Shown: piece by piece, positions 27,156-35,873 of the stretch | Layout of the letters: the number at the start of each line of letters is the position of its first letter | How positions within the stretch are numbered: position 1 is the first letter of the stretch | From: Mucilaginibacter aquaedulcis | GTDB taxonomy: Bacteria > Bacteroidota > Bacteroidia > Sphingobacteriales > Sphingobacteriaceae | Assembly (NCBI RefSeq): GCF_030409325.1 | Contig: NZ_JAUFPR010000001.1 | Span: 744,001 to 808,000, forward strand | Length of the DNA stretch: 64,000 bases | Direction of reading: 5' to 3' | Notes under the pieces: model-generated | What the model saw: the letters and a program-made list of their open reading frames with translations, nothing else | The model's database searches: none | Told to the model about the DNA's origin: nothing | Position numbers and translations under genes: made by a program

Positions 27156-27321
27156 ATGAGTATAGAAAAAAATATCATCTGTTATCGGAAGCCTGTTCAA
27201 TATCGACAAAGATGAAGATGATAGCCTGGAAAGATTAATATTCTTCGTAAACCCGGAGGAAGTGAGCAGGTTTGAACCTGGAAAGGGGGGATCAGGCGAA
27301 CCCGACGCCCCCATGTTTTAA
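27156..27321 (+). pseudogene. Frameshifted short ORF at an A7 run
   Basis: From ATG 27156 the first codons read MSIEK. If one A of the seven-A run at 27166-27172 is skipped, the frame continues as ISSVIGSLFNIDKDEDDSLE, then RLIFFVNPEEVSRFEPG, to a stop at 27321, about 54 residues. Without the skip, translation soon stops. The downstream frame has good codon content. It is either a decayed small gene or one read by slippage. No family is recognised. Confidence 0.35.
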
Positions 27322-27444
27322 TAACTGATCAAATATGAAATTAAATCAGGTATCAAAACAAGGGTATTTGAGAATATGTACACGAAATGTAAAATGTGTG
27401 AATTTTTGTGCAATTGAGTGAAAAACTATAACCTAAACCGCCTG

Positions 27445-27467
27445 ATTAACTATTAGTTGATAACAAA
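27445..27467 (+). repeat. Conserved upstream block of the small paralogues (copy 1)
   Basis: The 23 bases starting ATTAACTATTAGTTGA recur at 29088-29110 with two differences, at almost the same distance (41 versus 43 nt) from the start of a paralogous small gene. The block includes a near-palindrome, TTAACTA..TAGTTGA. It is either part of a duplicated segment or a shared regulatory site. Confidence 0.6.
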
Positions 27468-27508
27468 TAAAAATTTTGAATGTAATGGTTTATATAGATT
27501 GTAATGTT

Positions 27509-27718
27509 ATGGACAGTTTAGAAAAATGGCTGGTCAATTTTTTAAAAGTAAAAAACCGGCAGGGAATTAAATGCAAAATTACGCTCTACATGAGAGGCAA
27601 AACTAAAAGGTATATGTTTCATGTTGATGGCGAACTCAGGAACATTGAAAATTACCTAACTGCTGCCGAGGTGGTACAGTACCGGGAGTTGCTTAAAAGC
27701 GAAACTGTACCTTCTTAG
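27509..27718 (+). CDS. Small conserved protein, paralogue 1
   Basis: A 69-residue basic protein from ATG 27509, chosen because MDSLEKWL aligns with the start of its paralogue at 29154 and the upstream in-frame codons do not. Shared core: LKVKNxQGIKC, YMRGKTKxYMF, VDGExRNIExYL. The two copies are roughly 55-60% identical by eye. They flank the glycoside hydrolase gene at 27911 in the same direction. I recognise no family. Small size and charge would allow a nucleic-acid- or protein-binding role, but nothing shows that. Confidence 0.7.
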   Translation: MDSLEKWLVNFLKVKNRQGIKCKITLYMRGKTKRYMFHVDGELRNIENYLTAAEVVQYRELLKSETVPS

Positions 27719-27910
27719 TAACATATTATAGTTCCGTTTGTGAATCAACATGTGTAAAGCTGTATAATAACTAACTGATTATGTACTAAATATGGGCGTA
27801 CAAAGTCAGATTATTTGAATTAGTTTGCAGTCGAAATGATGTGTGTATAGGCAACACAACCTATTGAGGTTACTGCCCCCCTCAATAATTGTTGATTTAA
27901 AGTATTTGAT

Positions 27911-28987
27911 ATGACTAACAAACGCTCTTTTGCACTTATAATATTATTTTTAACAACGTTTACAATATCCTGTAAAAAAGATCTGAATATTGAACCTGTA
28001 AAAACAGAACCGATAGCAGATACCTCATCGCCCCAAACTGAAGAAGCTGCAGCTACAACAGCACCGGCCACAACTACCCGGAAACTCATTTTAGGTATGA
28101 ATGGCCACCCCCTAAGTGCCGAAGCCTACATTCAATTAGGAATTACCGACCAAATAAAGATGCTTAAAAACATGGGTATGACCTGGTACAAACTTAATGT
28201 ATCAGTAAATGCCGATGGCAGCATGCAAAATATAGAAACGTTTATCCCGCTGCAAAAACTTGCCAAAAGCAATGGTATAAACTTGCTCCCATCTTTATCA
28301 ACCAAAGGTTTAAAATATAGTGACACCGAAGCTCAAGCCTATGCAAAGGGTAAAACGAGCGGTAGCAACTTTGCCGGTAAATACAGCCAGTATTTTACAA
28401 CCTATCATCTCGGCAATGAGATGGAGCAAGAAATAATTTTGGCAGGCAAAAGCGGGCAGTACACGAGTAACTATGATGCTAAGAAATTTAAAGTAACAGC
28501 CGCCTATTTAAAAGGCATGAACGAGGGCGTTAAAGCCAAAGATCCGGGAGCCATTACCCTGGTAGATGCTTCATGGTTACATTATGCATACATTCAAATG
28601 CTTATAAGCTATGGAGTAAAGTTTGATGTTTTAAGTTATCACTGGTACTCTGATATGGAAGGTGCTGCTGCAAAAGCACCATATAACATTCCGGATATCA
28701 CTCAAAAATTGTCGGGTTTATTCCCTACCAAACCAATATGGTTCACCGAATCAAACTTCAGGCCCAAGAATTTGAGCACTGATGAGGCTAAACAGAAAGA
28801 CTTCGTTACCAAGTTTATTGCCAAGTGCAAAGCCAACAGCCATGTACAAGCCTTAATTTTTTACGAACTGCTGGATGAACCCGGAATAAGAAGTGATAAT
28901 GAAAATAAATTAGGCTTTACCAAATGGGTTAAACCATACACCTCGTGGTCATATAAGGCCGCTTCACAGGGCTGGTTAACCAAATAA
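27911..28987 (+). CDS. Lipoprotein glycoside hydrolase of clan GH-A type
   Basis: A 358-residue putative surface lipoprotein (lipobox FTISC, C21), followed by a Thr/Ala/Pro-rich linker to about residue 57 and a TIM barrel. Candidate catalytic glutamates are E170 in YHLGNEME (acid/base after strand 4) and E280 in IWFTESN (nucleophile after strand 7). The closest type is GH39/GH5-like; I do not assign a family number. It lies opposite the SusC/D operon and between two paralogous small genes, so it probably contributes to the same polysaccharide locus. Confidence 0.85.
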   Translation: MTNKRSFALIILFLTTFTISCKKDLNIEPVKTEPIADTSSPQTEEAAATTAPATTTRKLILGMNGHPLSAEAYIQLGITDQIKMLKNMGMTWYKLNVSVNADGSMQNIETFIPLQKLAKSNGINLLPSLSTKGLKYSDTEAQAYAKGKTSGSNFAGKYSQYFTTYHLGNEMEQEIILAGKSGQYTSNYDAKKFKVTAAYLKGMNEGVKAKDPGAITLVDASWLHYAYIQMLISYGVKFDVLSYHWYSDMEGAAAKAPYNIPDITQKLSGLFPTKPIWFTESNFRPKNLSTDEAKQKDFVTKFIAKCKANSHVQALIFYELLDEPGIRSDNENKLGFTKWVKPYTSWSYKAASQGWLTK

Positions 28988-29087
28988 TTTGATCGCTGAT
29001 TAAGGTGTGAATTACCGATTGATCAAAAAATGAGAAAATTGTGAAATTGCGTGCAATCAGCTACACAATTATTATAAATATCCATCT

Positions 29088-29110
29088 ATTAACTAATAGT
29101 TGACAACAAA
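29088..29110 (+). repeat. Conserved upstream block of the small paralogues (copy 2)
   Basis: The 23 bases starting ATTAACTAATAGTTGA match 27445-27467 with two differences and lie 43 nt before the ATG of the second small paralogue. Confidence 0.6.
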
Positions 29111-29153
29111 ATATTAAAATACTTGTAGTAATCGTTCAACTATTCCAAGTGCA

Positions 29154-29369
29154 ATGTCTGAATTAGAAAAATGGTTTCTTAAAATCCTGAAGGTCAAAAA
29201 CGAACAAGGAATCAAGTGCGAGGTGACCTCTTACATGAGAGGCAAAACAAAAAAATACATGTTTATGGTTGATGGCGAACCAAGAAATATTGAAAAGTAT
29301 TTAAGCCCTGAAGAGCTTACCGAATATAAGGCACTAATAAAAAAGAAACACAAGCCCTGTACTACTTAA
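29154..29369 (+). CDS. Small conserved protein, paralogue 2
   Basis: A 71-residue protein, MSELEKWFLKILKVKNEQG, with the same core as the gene at 27509 (YMRGKTKKYMF, VDGEPRNIEKYL) and a short basic Cys-containing tail. The duplication includes the upstream block. This suggests a segmental duplication around the glycoside hydrolase, or a small protein needed twice. No function is assigned. A further small gene follows 91 bp downstream. Confidence 0.72.
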   Translation: MSELEKWFLKILKVKNEQGIKCEVTSYMRGKTKKYMFMVDGEPRNIEKYLSPEELTEYKALIKKKHKPCTT

Positions 29370-29460
29370 AACTGTGCAATAACCTGTATCAAATTAACCC
29401 TATAACCTTTAACTAAACAATTACGTAAAATATGGATAACTAATCTCACGTTACTTTATA

Positions 29461-29766
29461 ATGAACAGAGCATTCCAAACCATTGTTAACTACTTTTATC
29501 CTAAAAGGAAGAAAACAGACATTGCTGAATGGTTTACTAAAAAAGAAACTCTTCAGCTGCTTGGCCAAATTAACCAGGTATTGGAACTATCAAACATCAG
29601 TATTGGCGATACGGAAGATCAAATGTTATTGATGGATCTATTCAGAGATACTATTAACGAGGGAAACTACAAACCTGTTAAAAAGCGTAACACACGCAAA
29701 TGGAATTATCAGTCTGTTTTAACCAGCGTGCGTTTGCATAGTACCGCTCGTTTTTTTAATTTCTAA
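29461..29766 (+). CDS. Hypothetical small protein
   Basis: A 101-residue basic protein, MNRAFQTIVNYFYPKRKKTD, with a predicted helical middle (KKETLQLLGQINQVLELS) and a Lys/Arg-rich end (KPVKKRNTRKWNY). There is no signal peptide. It is the last gene of the plus-strand arm of the polysaccharide locus. No family is recognised, and it may be specific to this group of bacteria. Confidence 0.55.
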   Translation: MNRAFQTIVNYFYPKRKKTDIAEWFTKKETLQLLGQINQVLELSNISIGDTEDQMLLMDLFRDTINEGNYKPVKKRNTRKWNYQSVLTSVRLHSTARFFNF

Positions 29767-29797
29767 CTTCAAGTCGGCCCAAACAAAAGAAGGATCG

Positions 29798-29962
29798 TCA
29801 AAATCCCTCAGCAAATAACTGCCTATTATAATCCTCCAAAGAAGATAACTCCGTATTACGGGCAGCTGCGTGATTCAAAATATAGCTTACCTGATAACCG
29901 AACAAGATAAGATTCAGCTGCTTCAGAAATCGGCCTGCAACGCAAAGAGCATCAATAATTAT
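29798..29962 (-). pseudogene. Possible gene remnant without a start codon
   Basis: On the minus strand a frame of 54 codons is open and ends with a protein-like tail (FGYQVSYILNHAAARNTELS, then SLEDYNRQLFAEGF, stop at 29798). No ATG precedes it, and the frame is closed by a stop at 29963. It looks like the 3' fragment of an older gene. It overlaps no other gene and could also be chance. Confidence 0.25.
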
Positions 29963-30034
29963 TTACTATGTACATCCACAAAGACATTTGGTAAAGGAAC
30001 AGAAATCTTCGTTATCCTCCGTTGATCAGAAATT

Positions 30035-30060
30035 ATAAGGGGTGCGGTCACACCCCTTAT
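30035..30060 (-). terminator. Terminator of the alpha/beta hydrolase gene
   Basis: A perfect 10-bp stem, ATAAGGGGTG (30035-30044) with CACCCCTTAT (30051-30060), lies just below the minus-strand stop at 30073. Confidence 0.7.
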
Positions 30061-30072
30061 ATTAATTAATAT

Positions 30073-30822
30073 TTATTGTTTGGCGGCCTCTTCTATAACC
30101 TTTAATACATCAGCCGGACGCGCAAGCATCATAACATGTGATGATGGTATTTCAATCGTTTTGGCTTTCATCCTTTTTGACATAAAGCGCTCCAGATCGG
30201 GGTGTATTGTTTTATCATTTTGTGCCACAACATACCAGCTGGGCTTGTGCTTCCAGGCAGGCTCACCGCTTTTATCTTCAAAAACCGTATGAGTAGCTGA
30301 TACCTGTGTTGCATAAATCAATGACTGTTTTTTTGCATCCAGATCTTGCGCAAATACTTTCTTCACACCTTCTTCAGAAATAAACACTGAGCCATCGCTT
30401 GGTACAAGATATTTGGTAAGTTCAGTTTGAGGAGCATTTGCAGATACATCTAATAAAGATTCACCACTCTCAGGAGCGTAAGCTGCCAGGTAAACTAATC
30501 CAACAACCTTAGGGTCGTTTCCGGCTTTAGTAATCACCATGCCACCCCATGAATGGCCTACCAGTATTACCTTGCCCTTAATCATGTCTATAACGTTCTG
30601 CACTTTGGCCGCATCGGCATCAATAGATACTACTTCATTTTGTACAGACATTACCTGATATCCTTTAGCCTGCAAGGCTTCAATTTGGCTGGAAAAACAC
30701 GAGCCGTCTGCCCATATACCATGTACAAAAACTATTGTCGGTTTATCTCCCCCGGTAGTTTGCCCATTGGCGACGGTTGCTGCAAGTAATGTCATAAGGA
30801 AAAAGATTTTAAAAGTTTTCAT
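30073..30822 (-). CDS. Secreted alpha/beta hydrolase
   Basis: A 249-residue exported protein (signal peptide to about residue 20) with the alpha/beta-hydrolase fold. The oxyanion region is FVHGIWADGSCF, the nucleophile elbow GHSWGG (S91), and a late His lies in PSSHVMML; the acid is probably in AQNDKTIHPD. It resembles small esterases / salicylate-esterase-like proteins in length and motif spacing. Substrate unknown. The gene is monocistronic with its own terminator. Confidence 0.9.
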   Translation of the reverse strand: MKTFKIFFLMTLLAATVANGQTTGGDKPTIVFVHGIWADGSCFSSQIEALQAKGYQVMSVQNEVVSIDADAAKVQNVIDMIKGKVILVGHSWGGMVITKAGNDPKVVGLVYLAAYAPESGESLLDVSANAPQTELTKYLVPSDGSVFISEEGVKKVFAQDLDAKKQSLIYATQVSATHTVFEDKSGEPAWKHKPSWYVVAQNDKTIHPDLERFMSKRMKAKTIEIPSSHVMMLARPADVLKVIEEAAKQ

Positions 30823-31192
30823 GATGTTTAATTATTTGTGATTATTATTCATAATAGTTCAGCATTTTATTCAGGAGATGCAATTGATTAAATTCTAATT
30901 CAAAGGCCATCAATCAAAAAATTTAAAGCTATTATTTAATTCAAATCTCGTTTATGCAGGGCGGGTTTTTAAATCAGTAAACTTATATGAGTTATTAAAA
31001 AGCTGATATACGGGCAAAATAACAGGCCAAATGACTATTACCGCAAAACGCATCATGGAGGCCAACGCAATAAAGTGAAGACAAGGAACCGGAAAACTGA
31101 ATGATGCAACTTTACCTATCTACTTGATTAGCATCAAATTAAATGACAAAAAAAATGGGGCAAAATCAGTTTACCTGACTTGCCCCATTAAG
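30823..31192. other. Intergenic region with tRNA terminator
   Basis: This 370-bp A/T-rich stretch is upstream of the hydrolase gene and downstream of tRNA-His. The only clear structure is the tRNA terminator at 31147-31190. I see no other gene in it. Confidence 0.6.
31147..31190 (-). terminator. Terminator downstream of tRNA-His
   Basis: On the minus strand the stem AATGGGGCAA ... TTGCCCCATT, with an inner TCAG/CTGA stem, is followed by eight T residues. Confidence 0.85.
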
Positions 31193-31267
31193 GGTAAATG
31201 ATGGGGCTCGAACCCACGACCCTCGGTACCACAAACCGATGCTCTAACCAACTGAGCTACATCTACC
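31193..31267 (-). tRNA. tRNA-His (anticodon GTG)
   Basis: On the minus strand a full cloverleaf is visible. The acceptor is GTAGATG with CATTTAC, with an extra 5' G(-1) facing C73, the histidine identity element. The D stem is GCTC/GAGC, the anticodon stem TCGGT/ACCGA with loop TTGTGGT, and the T arm GTGGG/CCCAT with TTCGAGC. No CCA is encoded. A strong terminator follows. Confidence 0.97.
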
Positions 31268-31369
31268 GTTTGGAGAGTGCAAAAATAGAAATCTTATGGC
31301 TATTTGCAAACTCTTTTTAAAATTACATTCATCTTACCTCTTTAATTTAGAACGATTTTAATTTATCTT

Positions 31370-31377
31370 TATTTTTG
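31370..31377 (+). promoter_or_regulatory. -7 promoter element of the copper ATPase gene (leaderless arrangement)
   Basis: TATTTTTG fits TAnnTTTG and ends 5 nt before the ATG at 31383. No good TTG -33 is visible. Confidence 0.5.
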
Positions 31378-31382
31378 TATTT

Positions 31383-33476
31383 ATGGCTGAGCAATTAATT
31401 GAACTGAATGTAACAGGAATGCATTGTAATAATTGCGCGTTATCTGTTCATAAACTACTCGAAAAAAGAGGGTTACATAACATACTTGTAGATTTCGCCA
31501 GCGAAGAGGTAAAATTTTCAACCGCCGATAGTAGCCAGTTACCCGAAATAAAAAAAGGAATAGAAAGTTTAGGCTTCAAAATTATTGATGATATTTCTTT
31601 GCATCAGCCTGCATTTTATGAAAAAATAGAGAACAAATTTTTCTTTTGCGCCCTTTTTACTGCTCCGCTCCTGCTCCACATGGTGCTTCCATGGCATTTT
31701 TTACACTTGCCTACGGTACAATTACTACTGTGCCTGCCGGTATTTATAGTAGGTTGCCTGCATTTTGGTAAAAGTGCCTTTAGCTCTATAAAAGCAGGGC
31801 TGCCCAATATGGATGTTTTGATATTTATTGGTTCAACATCTGCCTTTGCTTACAGCCTTACCGGTACGCTGCAGCATTTAGGTGCCAATTATCAGTTTTA
31901 CGAAACCTGTGCCACTATTATAACGCTGGTGCTATTGGGGAATGTCTTTGAAAAACGTTCGGTTCATCAAACTACTTCTGCAGTAAAAGATCTTATCAAA
32001 TTTCAACAGGTTAATGCCAACCGGGTTGTTAACGGCGGCATTGAGGTGATCAGCGCTAAGGATGTACGTCCGGGCGATACGTTGCTGGTTAACCGGGGCG
32101 ATAAGATCCCCGTTGATGGCGAGATACTATCGGGCAGCGCCTCCGTTGATGAAGCCATGCTCACCGGCGAAAGCTTACCGGTTGAAAAAGAAAAATACGA
32201 TAAGGTTATTGGTGGCACCATTTTGCTTAATGGTAACATTCATATGCTGGCCACCAAGGTTGGCTCAAACACCATCCTGTCGCAGATCATTGATCTGATG
32301 AAAAAAGCTCAGGCCGCTAAACCTCCTATTCAAAAACTGGGCGACAAAATAGCCTCCATATTTGTACCGGCTGTGCTGGCCATAGCCTTGTTAACTTTTA
32401 TACTAACTTATTATGTTGGTCATGCAGGCCTGCAGCATGCACTGATGAATGCAATAGCGGTGATGGTCATTTCATGTCCTTGTGCTATGGGTTTAGCCAC
32501 ACCTACCGCGGTTATGGTAGGCCTTGGTCGTGCGGCTAAGAACGGTATCCTGATCAAAGGCGGTGATACCATTGAAGCGGTTGCCTATACCAAATACGTA
32601 GTTTTTGATAAAACAGGAACTTTAACCACAGGGAAATTTCACATCAATGAGATAAAGCCCGAAACCGGAGCAGATATAGAACAGATCAGGGGTATCATTT
32701 TTGCTATTGAGGAACGTTCAAACCACCCCATTGCCCGCTCGCTGGTAAACGGCCTAAAGAACCTGCCCAGGCAAAAAATTATCTTGAAAGTGGCCCGCGA
32801 AGAACGGGGTTTAGGTATGCGTGCCGAGGATGTTGATGGCAACAACTATTTTTTAGGAACGGCCAAACACAATAAAGACGATCATTTTAACCTGTCGCTC
32901 TATAAAAATCAGCAATTGCTGGCGCAGATAGCCATCGACGATGAAATAAAACCCGAAACTATAGCCCTGATAGCTCAGCTCAAAAAAATGGGCATCAGGC
33001 CAATCCTTTTAAGCGGCGACAAAAAAGACCGCTGTTTAAAGGTAGCCGAGGCTATCGGCATTAAAGATAAAGATGTACATGCCGAAAAGCTGCCCGATGA
33101 AAAGCTAAAGGCTATTGATATTTACAAGCAAAAAGGCAAAACCATTATGATTGGCGATGGCATTAATGATGCTCCCGCCCTGGTTAAAGCTGATGTGGGC
33201 ATCTCCATGAATGATGCCAGCCACGTAGCCATACAATCAGCCAGTGTGGTACTTTTAAATACCGATCTACAATCGGTGATCAAGTTTTTGCAGATCAGCC
33301 AGCACACACTGCTCACCATTAAACAAAATCTTTTTTGGGCATTTGCCTATAATCTTATTGCTATCCCGGTGGCTGCCCTCGGTTTTTTAAACCCAATGGT
33401 AGGTGCTTTCACTATGGCATTTTCAGACGTGGTGGTTATTGGTAACTCGCTTAGGTTAAAGATCAAGAAATTTTAG
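31383..33476 (+). CDS. copA: Copper-translocating P1B-type ATPase
   Basis: A 697-residue inner-membrane pump exporting Cu(I) at the cost of ATP. One N-terminal HMA domain has the metal site GMHCNNC (C15, C18). The actuator contains [10 protein letters not shown]. The transmembrane metal motif is C365-P-C367. The phosphorylation site is D409 in DKTGTLT, the P1B HP motif is H448-P449, and the hinge is GDGINDAP near residue 600. Length is normal for CopA with one HMA domain. No CopY/CueR-type regulator or copper chaperone is adjacent. The last bases of its stop codon belong to an inverted repeat. Confidence 0.95.
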   Translation: MAEQLIELNVTGMHCNNCALSVHKLLEKRGLHNILVDFASEEVKFSTADSSQLPEIKKGIESLGFKIIDDISLHQPAFYEKIENKFFFCALFTAPLLLHMVLPWHFLHLPTVQLLLCLPVFIVGCLHFGKSAFSSIKAGLPNMDVLIFIGSTSAFAYSLTGTLQHLGANYQFYETCATIITLVLLGNVFEKRSVHQTTSAVKDLIKFQQVNANRVVNGGIEVISAKDVRPGDTLLVNRGDKIPVDGEILSGSASVDEAMLTGESLPVEKEKYDKVIGGTILLNGNIHMLATKVGSNTILSQIIDLMKKAQAAKPPIQKLGDKIASIFVPAVLAIALLTFILTYYVGHAGLQHALMNAIAVMVISCPCAMGLATPTAVMVGLGRAAKNGILIKGGDTIEAVAYTKYVVFDKTGTLTTGKFHINEIKPETGADIEQIRGIIFAIEERSNHPIARSLVNGLKNLPRQKIILKVAREERGLGMRAEDVDGNNYFLGTAKHNKDDHFNLSLYKNQQLLAQIAIDDEIKPETIALIAQLKKMGIRPILLSGDKKDRCLKVAEAIGIKDKDVHAEKLPDEKLKAIDIYKQKGKTIMIGDGINDAPALVKADVGISMNDASHVAIQSASVVLLNTDLQSVIKFLQISQHTLLTIKQNLFWAFAYNLIAIPVAALGFLNPMVGAFTMAFSDVVVIGNSLRLKIKKF

Positions 33477-33560
33477 CCCCCCACCCTCCTAAAGGGGGAG
33501 CTTTTTGATTAGCACTGCGCAGATTTTTTTTATTCTCCCCCTTTAGGGGGCCGGGGGGCT
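33475..33560. repeat. Inverted repeat, ends AGCCCCCC...CTAAAGGGGGAG
   Basis: The 26-bp arms at 33475-33500 and 33535-33560 are inverse complements with about three mismatches. The left arm begins inside the copA stop codon, and the right arm ends 3 bp before the rnhA -7 element, so it fills the gap exactly. It probably forms a strong hairpin terminator. Confidence 0.7.
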
Positions 33561-33563
33561 TAC

Positions 33564-33571
33564 TATATTTG
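33564..33571 (+). promoter_or_regulatory. -7 promoter element of rnhA (leaderless arrangement)
   Basis: TATATTTG ends 4 nt before the ATG at 33576. Confidence 0.5.
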
Positions 33572-33575
33572 CACA

Positions 33576-34037
33576 ATGATCGAAATATTTACAGACGGAG
33601 CATCAAGTGGCAATCCCGGTCCGGGTGGTTATGGGGTAATTTTGCGTTCGGGGAAACACTATAAGGAACTTTCTGAAGGCTTTCGCAAAACAACCAATAA
33701 CCGGATGGAGTTGCTTGCCGTTATCAAAGGGCTTGAGGCGCTAAAAACGCCTAATCAACAGGTCATGATATTTTCCGACTCTAAATATGTGATCGATGCT
33801 ATCGAAAAGCGCTGGCTAAATGGCTGGCTGCAAAAAGGTTTCGCAGGTAAAAAAAACAAAGACCTCTGGCTGCGTTATCTCGACATAAGCAAACAGCACC
33901 AGGTTAAATTTACCTGGGTACGCGGCCACAACGGCCATCCCGAAAATGAACGCTGCGACGAACTGGCCGTAGCCGCCGGCAAACAAAAACCACTACTTAT
34001 CGATTCGGTGTTTGAGGTAGAGAACGCTAAAATTTAG
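33576..34037 (+). CDS. rnhA: Ribonuclease HI
   Basis: A 153-residue cytoplasmic enzyme that cuts the RNA strand of RNA-DNA hybrids (Okazaki primers, R-loops). The catalytic set is complete: D7 in FTDGASSGNPGPGG, E45 in NNRMEL, D68 in FSDSKYV, D128 near the C-terminus, plus H118 in VRGHNGHPEN. Length equals the E. coli enzyme. It is preceded by a promoter inside the intergenic repeat region and followed by another inverted repeat that starts on its stop codon. Confidence 0.97.
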   Translation: MIEIFTDGASSGNPGPGGYGVILRSGKHYKELSEGFRKTTNNRMELLAVIKGLEALKTPNQQVMIFSDSKYVIDAIEKRWLNGWLQKGFAGKKNKDLWLRYLDISKQHQVKFTWVRGHNGHPENERCDELAVAAGKQKPLLIDSVFEVENAKI

Positions 34038-34128
34038 TATCAAGTACTTAGTATCAGGTATCAAGATTTATTTTGAGGCTGATAATAGTTTGAGTTCTGT
34101 TTTGATGCCTGATACTAAAACTTGATAC
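34037..34128. repeat. Inverted repeat, ends GTATCAAG...AGTATCAGG
   Basis: The left arm (34037-34064) and right arm (34102-34128) are inverse complements with one indel and a few mismatches. The left arm starts on the last base of the rnhA stop codon, and the right arm ends 8 bp before the stop codon of the convergent gene. Confidence 0.65.
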
Positions 34129-34136
34129 CCGAATTA

Positions 34137-34631
34137 TCACCTCCCCTGCAGCTCAATCACCTCCAGGTTTTGAATTTTATCGACATCAATACTAAAACGC
34201 ATCAGGGTACGCACCTTATGCCAGCCTTGCTGTCCGGCCGCTCCAGGGTTAAGGTGCAGGCAACCGATGGTTTTATCGGGCATTACTTTTAATATATGCG
34301 AATGCCCCGAAATAAATAATTTGGGCGGATTTAAATAGATTTCCTTTTTTACGGCCGGGCTGTATTTGCCCGGATAGCCGCCAATGTGGGTCATCCATAC
34401 GTCAACGCCTTCACAGTTAAAACGCAAATTTTCGGGGTAAACCATTCTTATGTCTTTACCGTCAATATTGCCGTATACTCCTTTTAATGGTTTAAAGGCG
34501 GCCAATTTATCAGCCAGCTCAATGGTGCCAAAATCGCCGGCATGCCAAATCTCGTCGCAATTTTCAAAATGCTTAAAAACAGCGTCGTCAAGGTAACTGT
34601 GGGTGTCGGATATCAGGCCAATGCGGGTCAT
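34137..34631 (-). CDS. YfcE/MJ0936-type metallophosphoesterase
   Basis: A 164-residue phosphodiesterase with a binuclear metal site: D and H in LISDTHSYL, WHAGDFG, YGNIDGKDI, THIGG and SGHSHI, then LHLNPGAAG. Members of this family hydrolyse phosphodiesters such as bis-pNPP, but natural substrates are largely unknown. No partner gene is adjacent. It converges with rnhA. Confidence 0.93.
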   Translation of the reverse strand: MTRIGLISDTHSYLDDAVFKHFENCDEIWHAGDFGTIELADKLAAFKPLKGVYGNIDGKDIRMVYPENLRFNCEGVDVWMTHIGGYPGKYSPAVKKEIYLNPPKLFISGHSHILKVMPDKTIGCLHLNPGAAGQQGWHKVRTLMRFSIDVDKIQNLEVIELQGR

Positions 34632-34808
34632 ACAGAATCAAAAGGCAAGACTAAAGAAACCATAATCAAGATGCAAACATTGATCAAAAGAATTTTAGAC
34701 CAATGCCTAATCTAAATGAAGCGTTATTTTAAAACAATCTCTTATTCAATTATTTATATTTATATAACCATTAAAGTTTCAATACTTATATAAACCTTTA
34801 GTACCCCT

Positions 34809-35873
34809 ATGAAAAGAATTATCATATGCTGTGACGGCACATGGAATAGTCCCGGCGATGTTGAGCAAGGTACCGTAATTAAAACCAATGTACAAAAGCT
34901 ATTCGAAGGCGTTTGCAATATTGATCAGAATAACATACTACAGCTTAAATATTATACCGAGGGTGTAGGCACATCAGGCGGTAAACTTCGCCGAGTTATT
35001 GATGGCGCTACAGGCTGGGGTTTGGATGATCATATACTTAATGCCTATAAATTTTTAGTTTGGAACTTTATTAAGGGCGATGAAATATACATCTTCGGTT
35101 TTAGCAGGGGCGCCTATACCGCCCGGAGCCTTGCCGGACTGATACGCAACTGCGGCATTATCAGAAACGACGACCTGAACCTCATCAACGAAGCCTATGA
35201 GCATTACCGCAACAGAACAGACAGGGGCTGGAAACCTAATGGGCAAAAAGCGATGGAGTTTAAGGCTAAATACAGCCAGGAAACCGGCATTAAATTCATA
35301 GGCGTTTGGGATACTGTAGGCGCACTCGGCATCCCTTTCTCTTTTTTCAGGCTATACAACAAAAACAGGTACAAATTTCATGACACTAAGCTAAGCACCT
35401 ATGTTGATTATGCCTATCATGCCGTTGCTATAGACGAAAGACGCGCCAGTTTTAAACCCACCTTGTGGACCCAAAGCAAAAGCGCTCTGCAGAGGCCAAC
35501 CCCACAAATATTGGAGCAAAGATGGTTCAGCGGTGTGCACTCCAACATTGGCGGAGGTTATCCCGACAGCAGCATCAGCGATATTACCTTTAAATGGATG
35601 GCCGAAAAGGCTACGGAAACAGGTCTTGCCTTTGAAGAAAGGTACCTAACCAACAATATAAAACCTAATATTGATGGTAAACTCTATAATTCGTTTGTAT
35701 TTCCGTTCAATTTGATGCCTCCTGCAAAAAGGATAATCAGTGCCAATCAGATCTATCACCAAACGGTTGATCCCAGCGCGATTGAAATCTGGAAAACCAA
35801 TGCATCCTACAGGCCACAAAATCTGAAACATGTAATTGAAAAGGGCTTAAAAAATGATGAGGAAATTGCGTAG
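34809..35873 (+). CDS. DUF2235 (Tle1-like) alpha/beta-hydrolase protein
   Basis: A 354-residue protein with DUF2235 features: IIICCDGTWNSP at the N-terminus, the nucleophile elbow GFSRGAYTAR (S99), GVWDTVGALGIP carrying a candidate Asp, and SGVHSNIGGGYP carrying the His. Proteins with this domain include type VI secretion phospholipase effectors (Tle1), but many Bacteroidota homologues stand alone. No VgrG, Hcp or immunity gene is nearby, and no signal peptide is seen. Its 3' end overlaps the convergent TrmN6 gene by 27 bp. A phospholipase activity is plausible but unproven. Confidence 0.9.
   Translation: MKRIIICCDGTWNSPGDVEQGTVIKTNVQKLFEGVCNIDQNNILQLKYYTEGVGTSGGKLRRVIDGATGWGLDDHILNAYKFLVWNFIKGDEIYIFGFSRGAYTARSLAGLIRNCGIIRNDDLNLINEAYEHYRNRTDRGWKPNGQKAMEFKAKYSQETGIKFIGVWDTVGALGIPFSFFRLYNKNRYKFHDTKLSTYVDYAYHAVAIDERRASFKPTLWTQSKSALQRPTPQILEQRWFSGVHSNIGGGYPDSSISDITFKWMAEKATETGLAFEERYLTNNIKPNIDGKLYNSFVFPFNLMPPAKRIISANQIYHQTVDPSAIEIWKTNASYRPQNLKHVIEKGLKNDEEIA

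Larger units (their letters stand above)
26823..27508. other. 686-bp intergenic region with a terminator and small coding remnants
   Basis: It separates the sensor gene (minus) from the small-protein gene (plus). It contains a perfect 13-bp hairpin (27107-27140), a frame-disrupted short ORF (27156-27321) and the conserved upstream block at 27445-27467. The rest, about 26823-27100, is A/T-rich, and I see nothing in it. Confidence 0.6.

Noticed and set aside
34809..35873. Calling a type VI secretion effector module
   Set aside because: No VgrG, Hcp, PAAR, chaperone or immunity gene is adjacent.
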